In this document: one piece after another, positions 1-8,217 of the stretch
How the letters are laid out: every line of letters starts with the position of its first letter
Position numbering within the stretch: the first letter of the stretch is position 1
DNA from: Alphaproteobacteria bacterium HT1-32
GTDB lineage: Bacteria > Pseudomonadota > Alphaproteobacteria > Rhodospirillales > HT1-32
Assembly (NCBI GenBank): GCA_009649675.1
Contig: WJPL01000003.1
Location: 648,808 to 712,807, forward strand
Direction: 5' to 3'
DNA length: 64,000 nt
The notes under the pieces: generated by a model
Database searches by the model: none
What the model was told of the DNA's origin: nothing
What the model saw: the letters and a program-made list of their open reading frames with translations, nothing else
Made by a program: the position numbers and the translations under genes

Positions 1-124
1 CACCACCGGCTTCCGCCAGTACCTTCGTGATCGCCGCCGTCAGCGACGTCTTGCCATGGTCAACGTGACCAATCGTGCCGATGTTGCAATGCGGCTTCGT
101 GCGCTCAAACTTTGCCTTACCCAT
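1..124 (-). CDS. tuf: Elongation factor Tu, N-terminal fragment (cut by window edge)
   Basis: The 41 complete codons visible begin [16 protein letters not shown] and continue through the P-loop of the translational GTPase family (GHVDHGKT, residues 19-26). EF-Tu delivers aminoacyl-tRNA to the ribosome. The gene runs off the left edge, so only the start of the G domain is seen. The ATG lies about 57 bases downstream of tRNA-Gly on the same strand, giving the order tRNA-Tyr, tRNA-Gly, tuf. This resembles the E. coli tyrU-glyT-thrT-tufB arrangement and suggests one transcript. Identity is secure; whether this is tufA or tufB cannot be told. Confidence 0.95.
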   Translation of the reverse strand, partial: MGKAKFERTKPHCNIGTIGHVDHGKTSLTAAITKVLAEAGG

Positions 125-180
125 GTGTCAATTCTCTCGTTTTGGCGGCCGATACAAAAATACGAATCTACCCGGGGAAC

Positions 181-254
181 TGGAGCGGGTGATGGGAATC
201 GAACCCACATAACCAGCTTGGAAGGCTGGGGCTTTACCACTAAGCTACACCCGC
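181..254 (-). tRNA. tRNA-Gly (TCC)
   Basis: Read on the minus strand this is a 74-base cloverleaf. It has acceptor arms GCGGGTG/CACCCGC, an anticodon loop CTTCCAA giving anticodon TCC, a T loop GGTTCGATTCC, discriminator T and an encoded CCA. It lies between tRNA-Tyr and tuf on the same strand. Confidence 0.96.
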
Positions 255-291
255 CCAAATACCGGGCTCCGCACACCAGGTCGAAAGGCGA

Positions 292-376
292 TGGTGGAGG
301 AGGTTGGATTTGAACCAACGTAGGCATAGCCAACGGATTTACAGTCCGTCCCCTTTAACCACTCGGGCACTCCTCC
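292..376 (-). tRNA. tRNA-Tyr (GTA)
   Basis: Read on the minus strand this is an 85-base class II tRNA with a long variable arm. The acceptor arms are GGAGGAG/CTCCTCC, the anticodon loop CTGTAAA gives anticodon GTA, the T loop is GGTTCAAATCC, and CCA is encoded. It is the first RNA gene of the tRNA-Tyr, tRNA-Gly, tuf unit. Confidence 0.96.
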
Positions 377-411
377 GCACGCCGCGCTTTCGTCCAGCGA
401 AACGGAATGGC

Positions 412-441
412 GCAATATGATGATTTCGGAAGTCATGTCAA
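412..441 (-). promoter_or_regulatory. Probable sigma-70 promoter of the tRNA-Tyr/tRNA-Gly/tuf unit
   Basis: The minus strand shows a consensus TTGACA (-35, 436-441). The -10 is either CATATT 16 bases on (414-419) or TATTGC 18 bases on (412-417). Transcription would start roughly 30 bases before tRNA-Tyr. The position fits a stable-RNA promoter. It is read by eye and no start site is known. Confidence 0.5.
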
Positions 442-523
442 CAGACAAAGGACACTTGCATGCCGGATATTCCCGGATGTATTTGCGGTGGCGATTCAGC
501 GCCCTTTCAGCAACATTACCGTC

Positions 524-1348
524 ATGGCTAAACGATCAAGATCTTCTCACAAATCCGGCGGTGCTCATAGGCAGGCCGGTCGTGGCAATTCTCCCCGCAA
601 CAGTCGAGCGGCCTCAGACGGGCGGATAATGCTCTATGGCCAGCATGCGGTACTGGCTGCGCTCGCAAACCCGAAACGCCGCAACTGCCGCCTGTCAGCG
701 ACCCGTCCGGCACTGGCAAACCTGTCAGTTCCCGACAACTGTGAGGTACAGGTCGTCGAACGCAGCGATCTGGACAGCATGCTGCCGCCGGACACCCCGC
801 ATCAGGGGCTGGTTCTGCAGGCGACACCTCTTGAAGACGATTCGCTGTATGACGTTCTCGAAGCTCTGGGTGAAAATGAACCGGCGCTGATCGTTGTACT
901 TGATCAGATCACAGACCCGCAGAATGTCGGCGCAATTCTGCGCTCTGCCGCAGCATTTGGCGCGACGGCTGTCGTCGCGACAGAACGCAACAGCGCCCTT
1001 GCCGGAGGTGCCCTGGCCAAGGCTGCATCCGGGGCTCTGGAAATTGTCCCCTTCTGCCGCGAAACCAATCTGGCCCGGGCCCTTGACCAGCTTGCAGATG
1101 CCGGTTTCTGGCGGATCGGGCTTGACGGTGAAGCCGGAAGGGTTTTCAACGGCGATGCAAAAACCACACGGCTGGCTCTGGTTCTTGGCGCAGAAGGTGC
1201 CGGATTGCGCCGGCTGACACGTGAACATTGTGACGAATTGGCCGGATTACCGATGTCCGGGCATATGGAAAGCCTGAATGTCTCTAACGCAGCAGCAGTT
1301 GCAATGTATGAAGCCCGGCGGGACAAGCTGCTCAACACTGATGATTGA
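524..1348 (+). CDS. rlmB: 23S rRNA (guanosine-2'-O-)-methyltransferase RlmB (TrmH/SpoU family)
   Basis: This 274-residue protein has the two-part RlmB layout: an N-terminal substrate-binding domain (LYGQHAVLAAL) and a C-terminal SpoU domain. The SpoU knot motifs are all present: DQITDPQNVGAILRSAAAFG, LVLGAEGAGLRRL and the final SLNVSNAAAVAMYEARR. The family uses SAM to methylate the ribose of G2251 of 23S rRNA. The reading frame is open for 39 codons further upstream, but the ATG at 524 begins a basic Ser/Arg-rich leader typical of alphaproteobacterial RlmB. It is divergent from the tRNA-tuf unit. Confusion with another SpoU enzyme is possible but the length favours RlmB. Confidence 0.88.
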   Translation: MAKRSRSSHKSGGAHRQAGRGNSPRNSRAASDGRIMLYGQHAVLAALANPKRRNCRLSATRPALANLSVPDNCEVQVVERSDLDSMLPPDTPHQGLVLQATPLEDDSLYDVLEALGENEPALIVVLDQITDPQNVGAILRSAAAFGATAVVATERNSALAGGALAKAASGALEIVPFCRETNLARALDQLADAGFWRIGLDGEAGRVFNGDAKTTRLALVLGAEGAGLRRLTREHCDELAGLPMSGHMESLNVSNAAAVAMYEARRDKLLNTDD

Positions 1349-1357
1349 TTGCCGACA

Positions 1358-2137
1358 ATGACGATCCAGCAAGACCTCAACACCCACCCCACCCTCACCG
1401 ATGAACAGATCCATCAGTTCCGCGCTGACGGCTACCTGATCGTTCGCGGTCTGTATAATCCCGAGACGATGAAGGCAGTCTCCGACTGGTCGGATGAATT
1501 ATCTGCCGGACCGGAAGAACCGGGAAAGCAGTGGTTCTACTGGGAACAGGATCAGCGCGGGGGCAACCAAAAGGTACTCTGTCGAATCGAGAAGTTCCTT
1601 GAAGTCCATCCCGGCTTCAACCGTTTCAATGACGGCCTGACCGGCATGGTCAGCCAGTTGCTGGAAGAACCTGCCCTCCTGTTCAAGGAAAAGATCAACT
1701 TCAAGCAACCGGGCGGAGACGGATTCAAGCCACATCAGGACAGCCAGGCCGGATGGGAACGCTATGCCGGATTCTTCGTCTCCGTGCTTGTCTCCATCGA
1801 CAAGGCGACGATTGAAAATGGCTGTCTGGAAATCGCCCGTGGCTTCAACAACAGTGGATTGCTGAAGCGCGAGTGGGAGCCGATGACGGATGCAGATATC
1901 GCCGGCATGAACATGACCCCGGTTCCAACAGAACCCGGTGATGTCATATTCTTTGATTCCTATGCACCGCACGGGTCAAAACCGAATCTCTCGGACAAAC
2001 AGCGCCGTATCCTCTATTTTACCTATAACAAGGCCGCAGAGGGCGATCACCGGGCGCAGTATTACGCTGACAAGTTCGAGAGCTATCCCCCGGATATCTG
2101 CCGCAAGGCCGGCGAGGAGTATATTTTCAGAGTCTGA
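1358..2137 (+). CDS. Phytanoyl-CoA dioxygenase (PhyH) family protein
   Basis: This 259-residue protein matches the Fe(II)/2-oxoglutarate-dependent PhyH fold. The facial triad is visible as HQD (in FKPHQDSQAGW) and a distal His in FFDSYAPHGSKPN, followed by the cosubstrate Arg in RILYFTYN. These enzymes hydroxylate small substrates such as lipids or compatible solutes; the substrate here cannot be inferred. The ATG at 1358 is preferred; a TTG at 1349 directly after the rlmB stop is an alternative. It follows rlmB by only a few bases and may be co-transcribed with it. Confidence 0.8.
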   Translation: MTIQQDLNTHPTLTDEQIHQFRADGYLIVRGLYNPETMKAVSDWSDELSAGPEEPGKQWFYWEQDQRGGNQKVLCRIEKFLEVHPGFNRFNDGLTGMVSQLLEEPALLFKEKINFKQPGGDGFKPHQDSQAGWERYAGFFVSVLVSIDKATIENGCLEIARGFNNSGLLKREWEPMTDADIAGMNMTPVPTEPGDVIFFDSYAPHGSKPNLSDKQRRILYFTYNKAAEGDHRAQYYADKFESYPPDICRKAGEEYIFRV

Positions 2138-2151
2138 CATGCGGGGTTCAA

Positions 2152-2856
2152 ATGCGCCTGACTGCCTTACTGCTGTTTCTGATCATTCTGTTCAGTTCGA
2201 CAGGGTCGCGGGCACAATCCGCTGTGGATCAGGTGGATCTGGAACTGGTTCTGGCCGCTGACGGGTCGGGATCAATTGATGCCGGTGAATTCGCCTTGCA
2301 GCGCGCCGGGTATGCTTCCGCCATTACTGACCCTGATGTGTTGTCCGCCATCCAGTCCGGACGTTTTGGGCGTATTGCGCTGGCCTATATGGAATGGGGT
2401 GCGCCCGAAAGTCAGGAAACCATTGTCGACTGGATGGTTATCTCAGACCTGGCCAGCGCACAGGTTTTTGCCGACAGATTGCTGGCCGCGCCCCGCGTCG
2501 TCTACGGTTACAACTCCATTTCCAATGCTATCATCCATGCCAATGCCATGATCGTCGCGAACCAGTGGGATGCCCCCAGAAAGATCATCGATATTTCCGG
2601 TGACGGGCCGCAGATCAATGGGGAACCACTGGGGCCGGTTCGTGACGAGGCTATGAATCAGGGAATTACCATCAATGCGCTGGTGATCAAGACAGCCGGC
2701 GGCGGGTTTCGCGGCCCCGGCGGACTGGCCCTGATCGAACATTACCGCCGGGATGTCATTGGCGGTTTCGGCGCTTTTGCCATGGTTGCCGAAAGCCGCG
2801 AGGAATTTGCTCTCGCCATCCGCAACAAGATGATTCAGGAAATTGCCGAACGCTGA
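2152..2856 (+). CDS. DUF1194 domain-containing secreted protein
   Basis: The protein has 234 residues. A cleavable signal peptide (MRLTALLLFLIILFSSTGSRAQ) precedes a DUF1194 domain, a von Willebrand factor A-like fold. The strand-and-metal motif ADGSGSID resembles a MIDAS DxSxS with Gly in place of the middle Ser, and a later ISGDG supplies the second Asp-containing loop. The function is unknown; the fold suggests a periplasmic adhesion or scaffold role. It starts 14 bases after the dioxygenase stop. A clear paralogue lies at 56,527-57,309. Confidence 0.8.
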   Translation: MRLTALLLFLIILFSSTGSRAQSAVDQVDLELVLAADGSGSIDAGEFALQRAGYASAITDPDVLSAIQSGRFGRIALAYMEWGAPESQETIVDWMVISDLASAQVFADRLLAAPRVVYGYNSISNAIIHANAMIVANQWDAPRKIIDISGDGPQINGEPLGPVRDEAMNQGITINALVIKTAGGGFRGPGGLALIEHYRRDVIGGFGAFAMVAESREEFALAIRNKMIQEIAER

Positions 2857-2860
2857 AAAG

Positions 2861-2885
2861 CCCTCCCCCGGAAACCGGAGGAGGG
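2861..2885. terminator. Bidirectional terminator hairpin between convergent genes
   Basis: CCCTCC pairs with GGAGGG, and an inner CCGG pairs with CCGG around an AAA loop. On the minus strand the stem is followed by CTTTTC. It sits between the stops of the DUF1194 gene and the substrate-binding-protein gene. Confidence 0.7.
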
Positions 2886-2899
2886 TTACTTCAGGTCCG

Positions 2900-4471
2900 T
2901 CAGTTGATCTTCACCCAGCGCAGGATGAAGAAATTATCCGTGCGCTGTGCCAGATCGATATTGGCCTTTGTTGCCCAGACCAGCGGCTGGATATGCAGCG
3001 GGACATAAACCGCGTCCGCCTTCAGGATATTGTGGACTTCATCCACCATTGCCTGGCGCTTTTCCGGATCGATCTCGCTCTGGATTTGCGGCAGAAGTTC
3101 ATCAACCCGGGGGTTTGAATAGGCACCAAAATTCCAGGAACCGAGTTTCTTCTCGGAATTCGGTGTCGCCATCAGGAACCGGAAAGGATGTTCGGCATCG
3201 AAGGTTCCCGGTGACCAGCCCAGCAGATACATATCAAACTGGTCTGCCCGCAGTTCCTTCCAGTAATTACGTACCGGGACCGCCGTCAGTTCGACCTTCA
3301 GGCCAACCTTTGCCAGCATTCCCACTGCGGCGGCACAGATCGATTCGTCGTTGATATAGCGGTCATTCGGGCAGCGCATGCCAAATGAAAAGCCGTCCGG
3401 ATACCCTGCTTCAGCCAGCAGGGCTTTCGCTTTGGCCGGATCATAGGCAAGCCGTGTGTCTTCTTCTTTGCGGTATCCGTTATTACCCGGTCCGATCAGC
3501 AGACCCGCCGTCTTGGCATTGCCCCGCATGATCTTCTTCACAATCGCATCGGCATCAATCGCGTGATAGACCGCCTGACGCACCCGTGCATCCCTGAACG
3601 GATTTCGATCCGTGATGTTGGAATATCGCAGGGCATCCGCTTCATGTTCAAAGCCGAAGAAAATCACCCGCGATTCAACACCTTCGACAACCTTCAGTCC
3701 GGACTGCGCCTTGATACGCGGAATATCCTGAAGCGGAAGCGGCTCGAAGAAATCAATTTCGCCGGACAGCAGTGCCGCGACAGCGGTCGCCGCCGAGGTG
3801 ATCGGCGTAAAGGTTGCCCTGGTGATGTTATGTGCAGGCGTATCCCACCAGCCGTCGAAAGGCACCAGAACGGTCTTCACCCCGGCCTCGCGACTCTGGA
3901 CTTTGAAGGCCCCTGTACCATTGGCATTCAGGGTGGCGTGATTACCCGTTTCCCGGCTCGGTTTCTCGGACTTGTTGGCCGTCGACCAGCCTTCATCCAT
4001 CATCATCCAGTTGGCAATGGATCCGGGAAACAGCGGATTCGGCGATGTCGTCATGAAATCGACAGTATAGTCATCAACCTTGCTGACAGCCGTCACCGGG
4101 GCAAACCAGGAGCGGACATCGGAATCTTCTGACGAAGCCCGCTGGTAGGAGAAGATGACATCATCGGCGTTGAAATCTTCGCCGTTATGAAACTTCACAC
4201 CCTTGCGCAGGTTGAACCGCCAGCCCTTGTCGCCGAGAGGTTCCCAGCTTTCCGCCAGTGCCGGTTCAACTCCCATATCCGGGTTTCGCCGAACCAGACC
4301 TTCATAAACATTATTCAGAAACCCCAGTACCGGCGATGTGTTCGTCGCATGGGGGTCCATCGTCACCGGGTCGGTTGTCGCCGCCCAGCGAAATTCCTTG
4401 GCAAAAGCCGGACCAGCCACCACCGAGCAGGCCAGTGCAGCTGCTATCATTACAGTCTTTCTCAGAGCCAT
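2900..4471 (-). CDS. ABC transporter substrate-binding protein, family 5 (peptide/nickel type)
   Basis: The protein has 523 residues. A Sec signal peptide ending PAFAKEF precedes the SBP_bac_5 domain. Typical family 5 features are the early DPVTMDPHATNTSPVLGFLNNVYEGLV, the repeated GWRFNLRKGVKFHNGEDFNADDVIFSYQR segment, and the late FDMYLLGWSPGT. Such proteins capture oligopeptides or similar ligands in the periplasm for an ABC importer. The start has a strong AAAAGGAGGG ribosome site. No permease or ATPase gene flanks it, so it is an orphan receptor in this window; the ligand is not known. Confidence 0.85.
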   Translation of the reverse strand: MALRKTVMIAAALACSVVAGPAFAKEFRWAATTDPVTMDPHATNTSPVLGFLNNVYEGLVRRNPDMGVEPALAESWEPLGDKGWRFNLRKGVKFHNGEDFNADDVIFSYQRASSEDSDVRSWFAPVTAVSKVDDYTVDFMTTSPNPLFPGSIANWMMMDEGWSTANKSEKPSRETGNHATLNANGTGAFKVQSREAGVKTVLVPFDGWWDTPAHNITRATFTPITSAATAVAALLSGEIDFFEPLPLQDIPRIKAQSGLKVVEGVESRVIFFGFEHEADALRYSNITDRNPFRDARVRQAVYHAIDADAIVKKIMRGNAKTAGLLIGPGNNGYRKEEDTRLAYDPAKAKALLAEAGYPDGFSFGMRCPNDRYINDESICAAAVGMLAKVGLKVELTAVPVRNYWKELRADQFDMYLLGWSPGTFDAEHPFRFLMATPNSEKKLGSWNFGAYSNPRVDELLPQIQSEIDPEKRQAMVDEVHNILKADAVYVPLHIQPLVWATKANIDLAQRTDNFFILRWVKIN

Positions 4472-4567
4472 ATTGCCCTCCTTTTCACGTTTAAGCGGAT
4501 GCTACTGCCGGATGCTCATGAAGACCATCCATCGGACATCACAAATCTGTGCAGAGGTCTGTCAGGA

Positions 4568-5737
4568 TCAGTCGCCGGATTGCTGAAGTTCCAGTATCTG
4601 TCGCAGATAGTTGGTGTTCGATCGCTGGAGATTGCCGACGCTTGTTTCCAGATGAGCCTTTTCCATCTCCAGCCGTTCCAGACGCTTTTCCAACTGGCGC
4701 TGTTTCCGGAACAGCTTCTGATGGCTTCTCTCCGACAGCGAGTCAGCGGCCCTGACTGCCTGAACATCACCTTCATCCGCCAGATAAGGCGCCATCACCG
4801 AGCGGACGATAAAATCAACCGCGTCATCCTGAATATGAACCCGGTCACCGGCCCAGACCGCCCAGGGGTCAGACAACAGCGCAATTTCAAAACTTGGCAG
4901 GTAATCAACATTCTGATGCTTCTCGACAAACGCACCCGCTGCCGCCCGCAGAATCGATTTCGAATGCATATTCGCAACGGAAGCGTCCATCGGCCGGAAG
5001 GTCGCCATCATCTCAATCGGTGAGACTGTCAGCAGGATCTGAAAGTCGGGGTGCCCGTGGATATCCAGCAGAGCATAGATTGATTCGAGTGCTTCACAGA
5101 CATCTTCAGAGCCTAGCAGATGAAACTCGAATCTGTCCGGTTCCTGATCTATCCAGCGCATCTGCGGTGACCAGTTCAGATAGAGACCAAGTTTGCTGTC
5201 CCACCAGGCTTCCGCCAGACCAAGGGTCATGATGATCGTCCGGCACCGGGTAATCGACCGGTTACATTCGTTCAGATAGTCCCGGCGCCCCAGCGCCGTC
5301 GCGACCGGAAACCGCCGCATCGCATAATGCATATGGGGATCAAAACAAAGACCGCGGCCAACCTTGTAGAGAGCCGCTTCGTAATCAGTCCGGAAATCCG
5401 GGTCGAGCGCCCAGCGAAACTCGTTCAGCATCGAAAACGGTGTGTAGCGGTTATCAATGCCCGGCAGAATCGCCAGACGCTCGGCTTCATCATAAATCCG
5501 GCGATTGATGACATCGAAGCCCATCATATCCAGATGACGTTCGACGTTACGGGCAAAGCAGGAACCGATCGTGAAAATCGATTCACCTGCACGCAACCGG
5601 TGCGAAGTGGACTGCACCGGTGCCAGCATGAACCGGTCCTCGGCCTTCACATCGCCGTCTCTGAGATGGTTCGTGCGACGGCTGTTATGCTTGAAAGTCC
5701 GGATGGCGTCAGAGGCGGATTGTTTCAAAATCGGCAT
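4568..5737 (-). CDS. GSCFA domain-containing protein
   Basis: The protein has 389 residues. The family-naming motif GSCFA is present at about residues 57-61 (SIFTIGSCFARNVERHL), followed by conserved MTLGLAEAWWD and a late AGDRVHIQDDAVDFIV segment. GSCFA proteins are thought to be SGNH-like hydrolases whose nucleophile is the Ser of the GSC motif; their substrates are not established. The C-terminal 60 residues are a predicted coiled coil (KLFRKQRQLEKRLERLEMEKAHLE). It precedes the family 5 binding protein and follows DUF1244 on the same strand. Confidence 0.8.
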   Translation of the reverse strand: MPILKQSASDAIRTFKHNSRRTNHLRDGDVKAEDRFMLAPVQSTSHRLRAGESIFTIGSCFARNVERHLDMMGFDVINRRIYDEAERLAILPGIDNRYTPFSMLNEFRWALDPDFRTDYEAALYKVGRGLCFDPHMHYAMRRFPVATALGRRDYLNECNRSITRCRTIIMTLGLAEAWWDSKLGLYLNWSPQMRWIDQEPDRFEFHLLGSEDVCEALESIYALLDIHGHPDFQILLTVSPIEMMATFRPMDASVANMHSKSILRAAAGAFVEKHQNVDYLPSFEIALLSDPWAVWAGDRVHIQDDAVDFIVRSVMAPYLADEGDVQAVRAADSLSERSHQKLFRKQRQLEKRLERLEMEKAHLETSVGNLQRSNTNYLRQILELQQSGD

Positions 5738-5751
5738 GACGCATCCCCGGG

Positions 5752-6048
5752 TCAGCTATGTTTGTCGGCTTCCGCAAACTTCTTCTTCTGATCGGCTGTC
5801 GCTTCCGTCTGGTACTTATCCTTCCAGTCAGCATAAGGCATACCATAGACGATTTCCCGCGCATCGTCGTAAGACAAATCCAGCCCCTTGTCTTCTGCCG
5901 CCGCGCGGTACCATTTCGACAGGCAGTTCCGGCAGAAACCCGACAAATTCATCAGATCAATATTCTGCACATCTGTACGTTCACGCAAATGCGCGACAAG
6001 GGTGCGAAAGGCTGCGGCTTCAAGTTCAGTCTGTGTCTGTTTATCCAT
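5752..6048 (-). CDS. DUF1244 domain-containing protein
   Basis: This 98-residue protein is recognisable as DUF1244 from LVAHLRERTDVQNIDLMNLSGFCRNCLSKWY and YGMPYADWKDKYQ. The CRNC pair is strictly conserved in the family and suggests a metal or redox site. The function is unknown. Of two in-frame ATG codons, the second (6048) sits at better spacing from GGGGAA; the first would add two residues. It lies 14 bases upstream of the GSCFA gene and is probably in the same transcript. Confidence 0.85.
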   Translation of the reverse strand: MDKQTQTELEAAAFRTLVAHLRERTDVQNIDLMNLSGFCRNCLSKWYRAAAEDKGLDLSYDDAREIVYGMPYADWKDKYQTEATADQKKKFAEADKHS

Positions 6049-6112
6049 GATCATTTCCCCGGTTATATCAGCGGTAATCCTTTAGGTAATCGCTGCAATG
6101 ATATCGACAAGA

Positions 6113-7249
6113 TCAGAGCCCGGTCACCGTTTCCGCCATCAGCATATCGACGATGGCCTCAAGTGCCTCCTGGCGACTGGCACCGGCTGCAATGGCGGCA
6201 TCAAACGTCTCGATCTGGCGATGTGCACTGGTGCCGCGTGTCAGGATATTCCGTGCATTGTTGACTTCCTCAACACAATCCAGCGCTTCAGCATCTTCGC
6301 TGATGAGATCGAGGATTTCATCCAGCAGCGCATCATAACCAATGACCGCCCCTGCCCCGAAATCGATCAGGCCCCCGTCAAAGCCGTAACGCTGGGCACG
6401 CCAGCGATTCTCTGCCACCAGCATGCCGCTGTAAATACGCCAGCGCTGATTCTGGGTCCGCAGACGGAACAGCATTCGCAACAGACAGACATAAAGTGCA
6501 GCAATCGTGATGGTATCTTCGGCCCGCGTCGCAATATCCGACATCCGCATCTCAAGTGTCGGATAGCGGGCAGATGGCCGGATATCCCACCACAGACGGG
6601 TCGCATCCTGAATGATCCCCGCACTGACCATCGAATCCACATGCCGCTCATAGGCCGAGAATGAATCAAAACGGTCCGGCAATCCGGTTCGTGGCAATTC
6701 CTTGAAGACGCTCAGCCGGTACGACATCAGCCCGGTATTCACCCCGCGCCAGAACGGTGACGAGGTCGACAGGCACAACAGGTGCGGCAGGAAATAACTG
6801 ACCTGATTCATCAGATCGATCCGCATATCTGCATCTTCGATACCGACATGCACATGCATCCCGCAGATCAGCAGACGCCGGACCACAGTCTGTAATTCTT
6901 CCGCCAGCGCGTTATACCGGTCCTTGTCTGCATGTTCCTGGTCTGCCCATTCCGCAAAGGGATGGGTGGAAGCGGCTATGGGGGCCAGACCAAATTCCCC
7001 CGCTGTCTCTGCAACACAGGCCCGAAGGCTTTTCAGTTCGGTAGCCGCCTCCTTGATTGTCCGGCAGGGATTGGTCCCGATCTCAATCTGCGACTTCAGA
7101 AATTCCGGGCTGACCTCGGCACAGGCCGACGCATTGCAGCGTTCGACCAGGTCGGCCGGCGGGTCTGACGCCAGATTCCGGGTTTCCTTGTCGACCAGCC
7201 AGTACTCTTCCTCAATACCGACGCTGAATGCAGGTTCCGCATGTGCCAT
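6113..7249 (-). CDS. Carboxylate-amine ligase, YbdK-type (GCS2 family)
   Basis: This 378-residue protein has the glutamate-cysteine ligase family 2 fold. It starts with the acidic metal-binding FSVGIEEEYWLVD, then has the central LLICGMHVHVGIED and RPSARYPTLEMRMSD. Family members join an amino acid to a carboxylate using ATP; YbdK has weak glutamate-cysteine ligase activity, and its natural product is not established. Its ATG overlaps the stop of the upstream N-formylglutamate amidohydrolase gene as TGATG, so the two are translationally coupled and probably share a pathway. Confidence 0.87.
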   Translation of the reverse strand: MAHAEPAFSVGIEEEYWLVDKETRNLASDPPADLVERCNASACAEVSPEFLKSQIEIGTNPCRTIKEAATELKSLRACVAETAGEFGLAPIAASTHPFAEWADQEHADKDRYNALAEELQTVVRRLLICGMHVHVGIEDADMRIDLMNQVSYFLPHLLCLSTSSPFWRGVNTGLMSYRLSVFKELPRTGLPDRFDSFSAYERHVDSMVSAGIIQDATRLWWDIRPSARYPTLEMRMSDIATRAEDTITIAALYVCLLRMLFRLRTQNQRWRIYSGMLVAENRWRAQRYGFDGGLIDFGAGAVIGYDALLDEILDLISEDAEALDCVEEVNNARNILTRGTSAHRQIETFDAAIAAGASRQEALEAIVDMLMAETVTGL

Positions 7250-8070
7250 CAGAAATGCCTTTGCTGATAGAGACCGGGATCAGCCAGAACCGGCCCGAGG
7301 GAATCGAGCAGAATCATTGCCCATTTTTTTGCCCCTTCAGGCGTGGACACCAGATCCTGCCGGATCTCGATTCCCACATGAGGCAGATCATTGGAAAATC
7401 CGTGGCTGTTGACCGTATAGGCGACGTTACGTCCGCTGTAGGGCACATTATCCCCGACAATCAGCCCGTCGACCTGCGCCAGATTATCCATCAGCGGCTG
7501 TGCGATACGGCCATCATGTCCCCACAGAATACATATCTGCCAGGGCCGCCCGACCCCGGTCTCCCGCAGGGCCGGGGTGAAGGTATGAATTGAGACCAGC
7601 GCCGGCGGGCTGGCCTGCTGCCAGCGTCCGGTTATCTGGTCCCGGATCGCCTGATGATAAGGCTCCAGAATTTCCTTCTCCCGGAGACGCTTTTCAGCCG
7701 GGGACAATCCCTCGTTGCCGGGGATGGCGATAGCGTCACTGATTTCCGGTATTGACGCCGGTGACCCCGGAGGGCGATTGCAGTCGATCACCAGCCGGGA
7801 ATAGCCGCAAATCACGGCTGCCGCATTCAGTTCGGCAGACAGATGCCGGGCAATGGCTTCCGCACCGATATCCCAGCCGACATGATCTTCAATCACCGAG
7901 CGGTCCAGGCCCAGATTGCCCAGACTGGCGGGAATGCGATTACTGGCATGGTCGCAGCACAATACCGTGCGGGACAGCCCGTCAGGATTAACCACGGTAA
8001 CGGCCGGACCGTCTTCTGCGCCAAGGAGTGATGACCCGATTGCGCTTAGCTGATCGATATTTCCATCCAT
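7249..8070 (-). CDS. N-formylglutamate amidohydrolase family protein
   Basis: The protein has 273 residues. The family motifs are CDHASNRIPASLG near residue 40, HVGWDIGAEAIAR, SRLVIDCNRPPGSPASIPEISDAIAIPGNEGLS and the later SIHTFTP. It is predicted to be a metal-dependent hydrolase of N-formyl-L-glutamate or a related acyl-glutamate, as in the last step of one histidine pathway. No other hut genes are in the window, and coupling to a carboxylate-amine ligase instead points to another acyl-amino acid. It is divergent from pyk. Confidence 0.86.
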   Translation of the reverse strand: MDGNIDQLSAIGSSLLGAEDGPAVTVVNPDGLSRTVLCCDHASNRIPASLGNLGLDRSVIEDHVGWDIGAEAIARHLSAELNAAAVICGYSRLVIDCNRPPGSPASIPEISDAIAIPGNEGLSPAEKRLREKEILEPYHQAIRDQITGRWQQASPPALVSIHTFTPALRETGVGRPWQICILWGHDGRIAQPLMDNLAQVDGLIVGDNVPYSGRNVAYTVNSHGFSNDLPHVGIEIRQDLVSTPEGAKKWAMILLDSLGPVLADPGLYQQRHF

Positions 8071-8217
8071 CTGAAACAGATAACCCGACTAACAGAGAAT
8101 TGAAAAGCCGAGGAGTGTGGAGACACAACCGGAAGCCGTGTTATATAGCGTCCGCCCCATCGTAAATAACCTCTCCGCCGGACATTCTCCTGCGGGGTAC
8201 TGACATGAGGAATTCCT

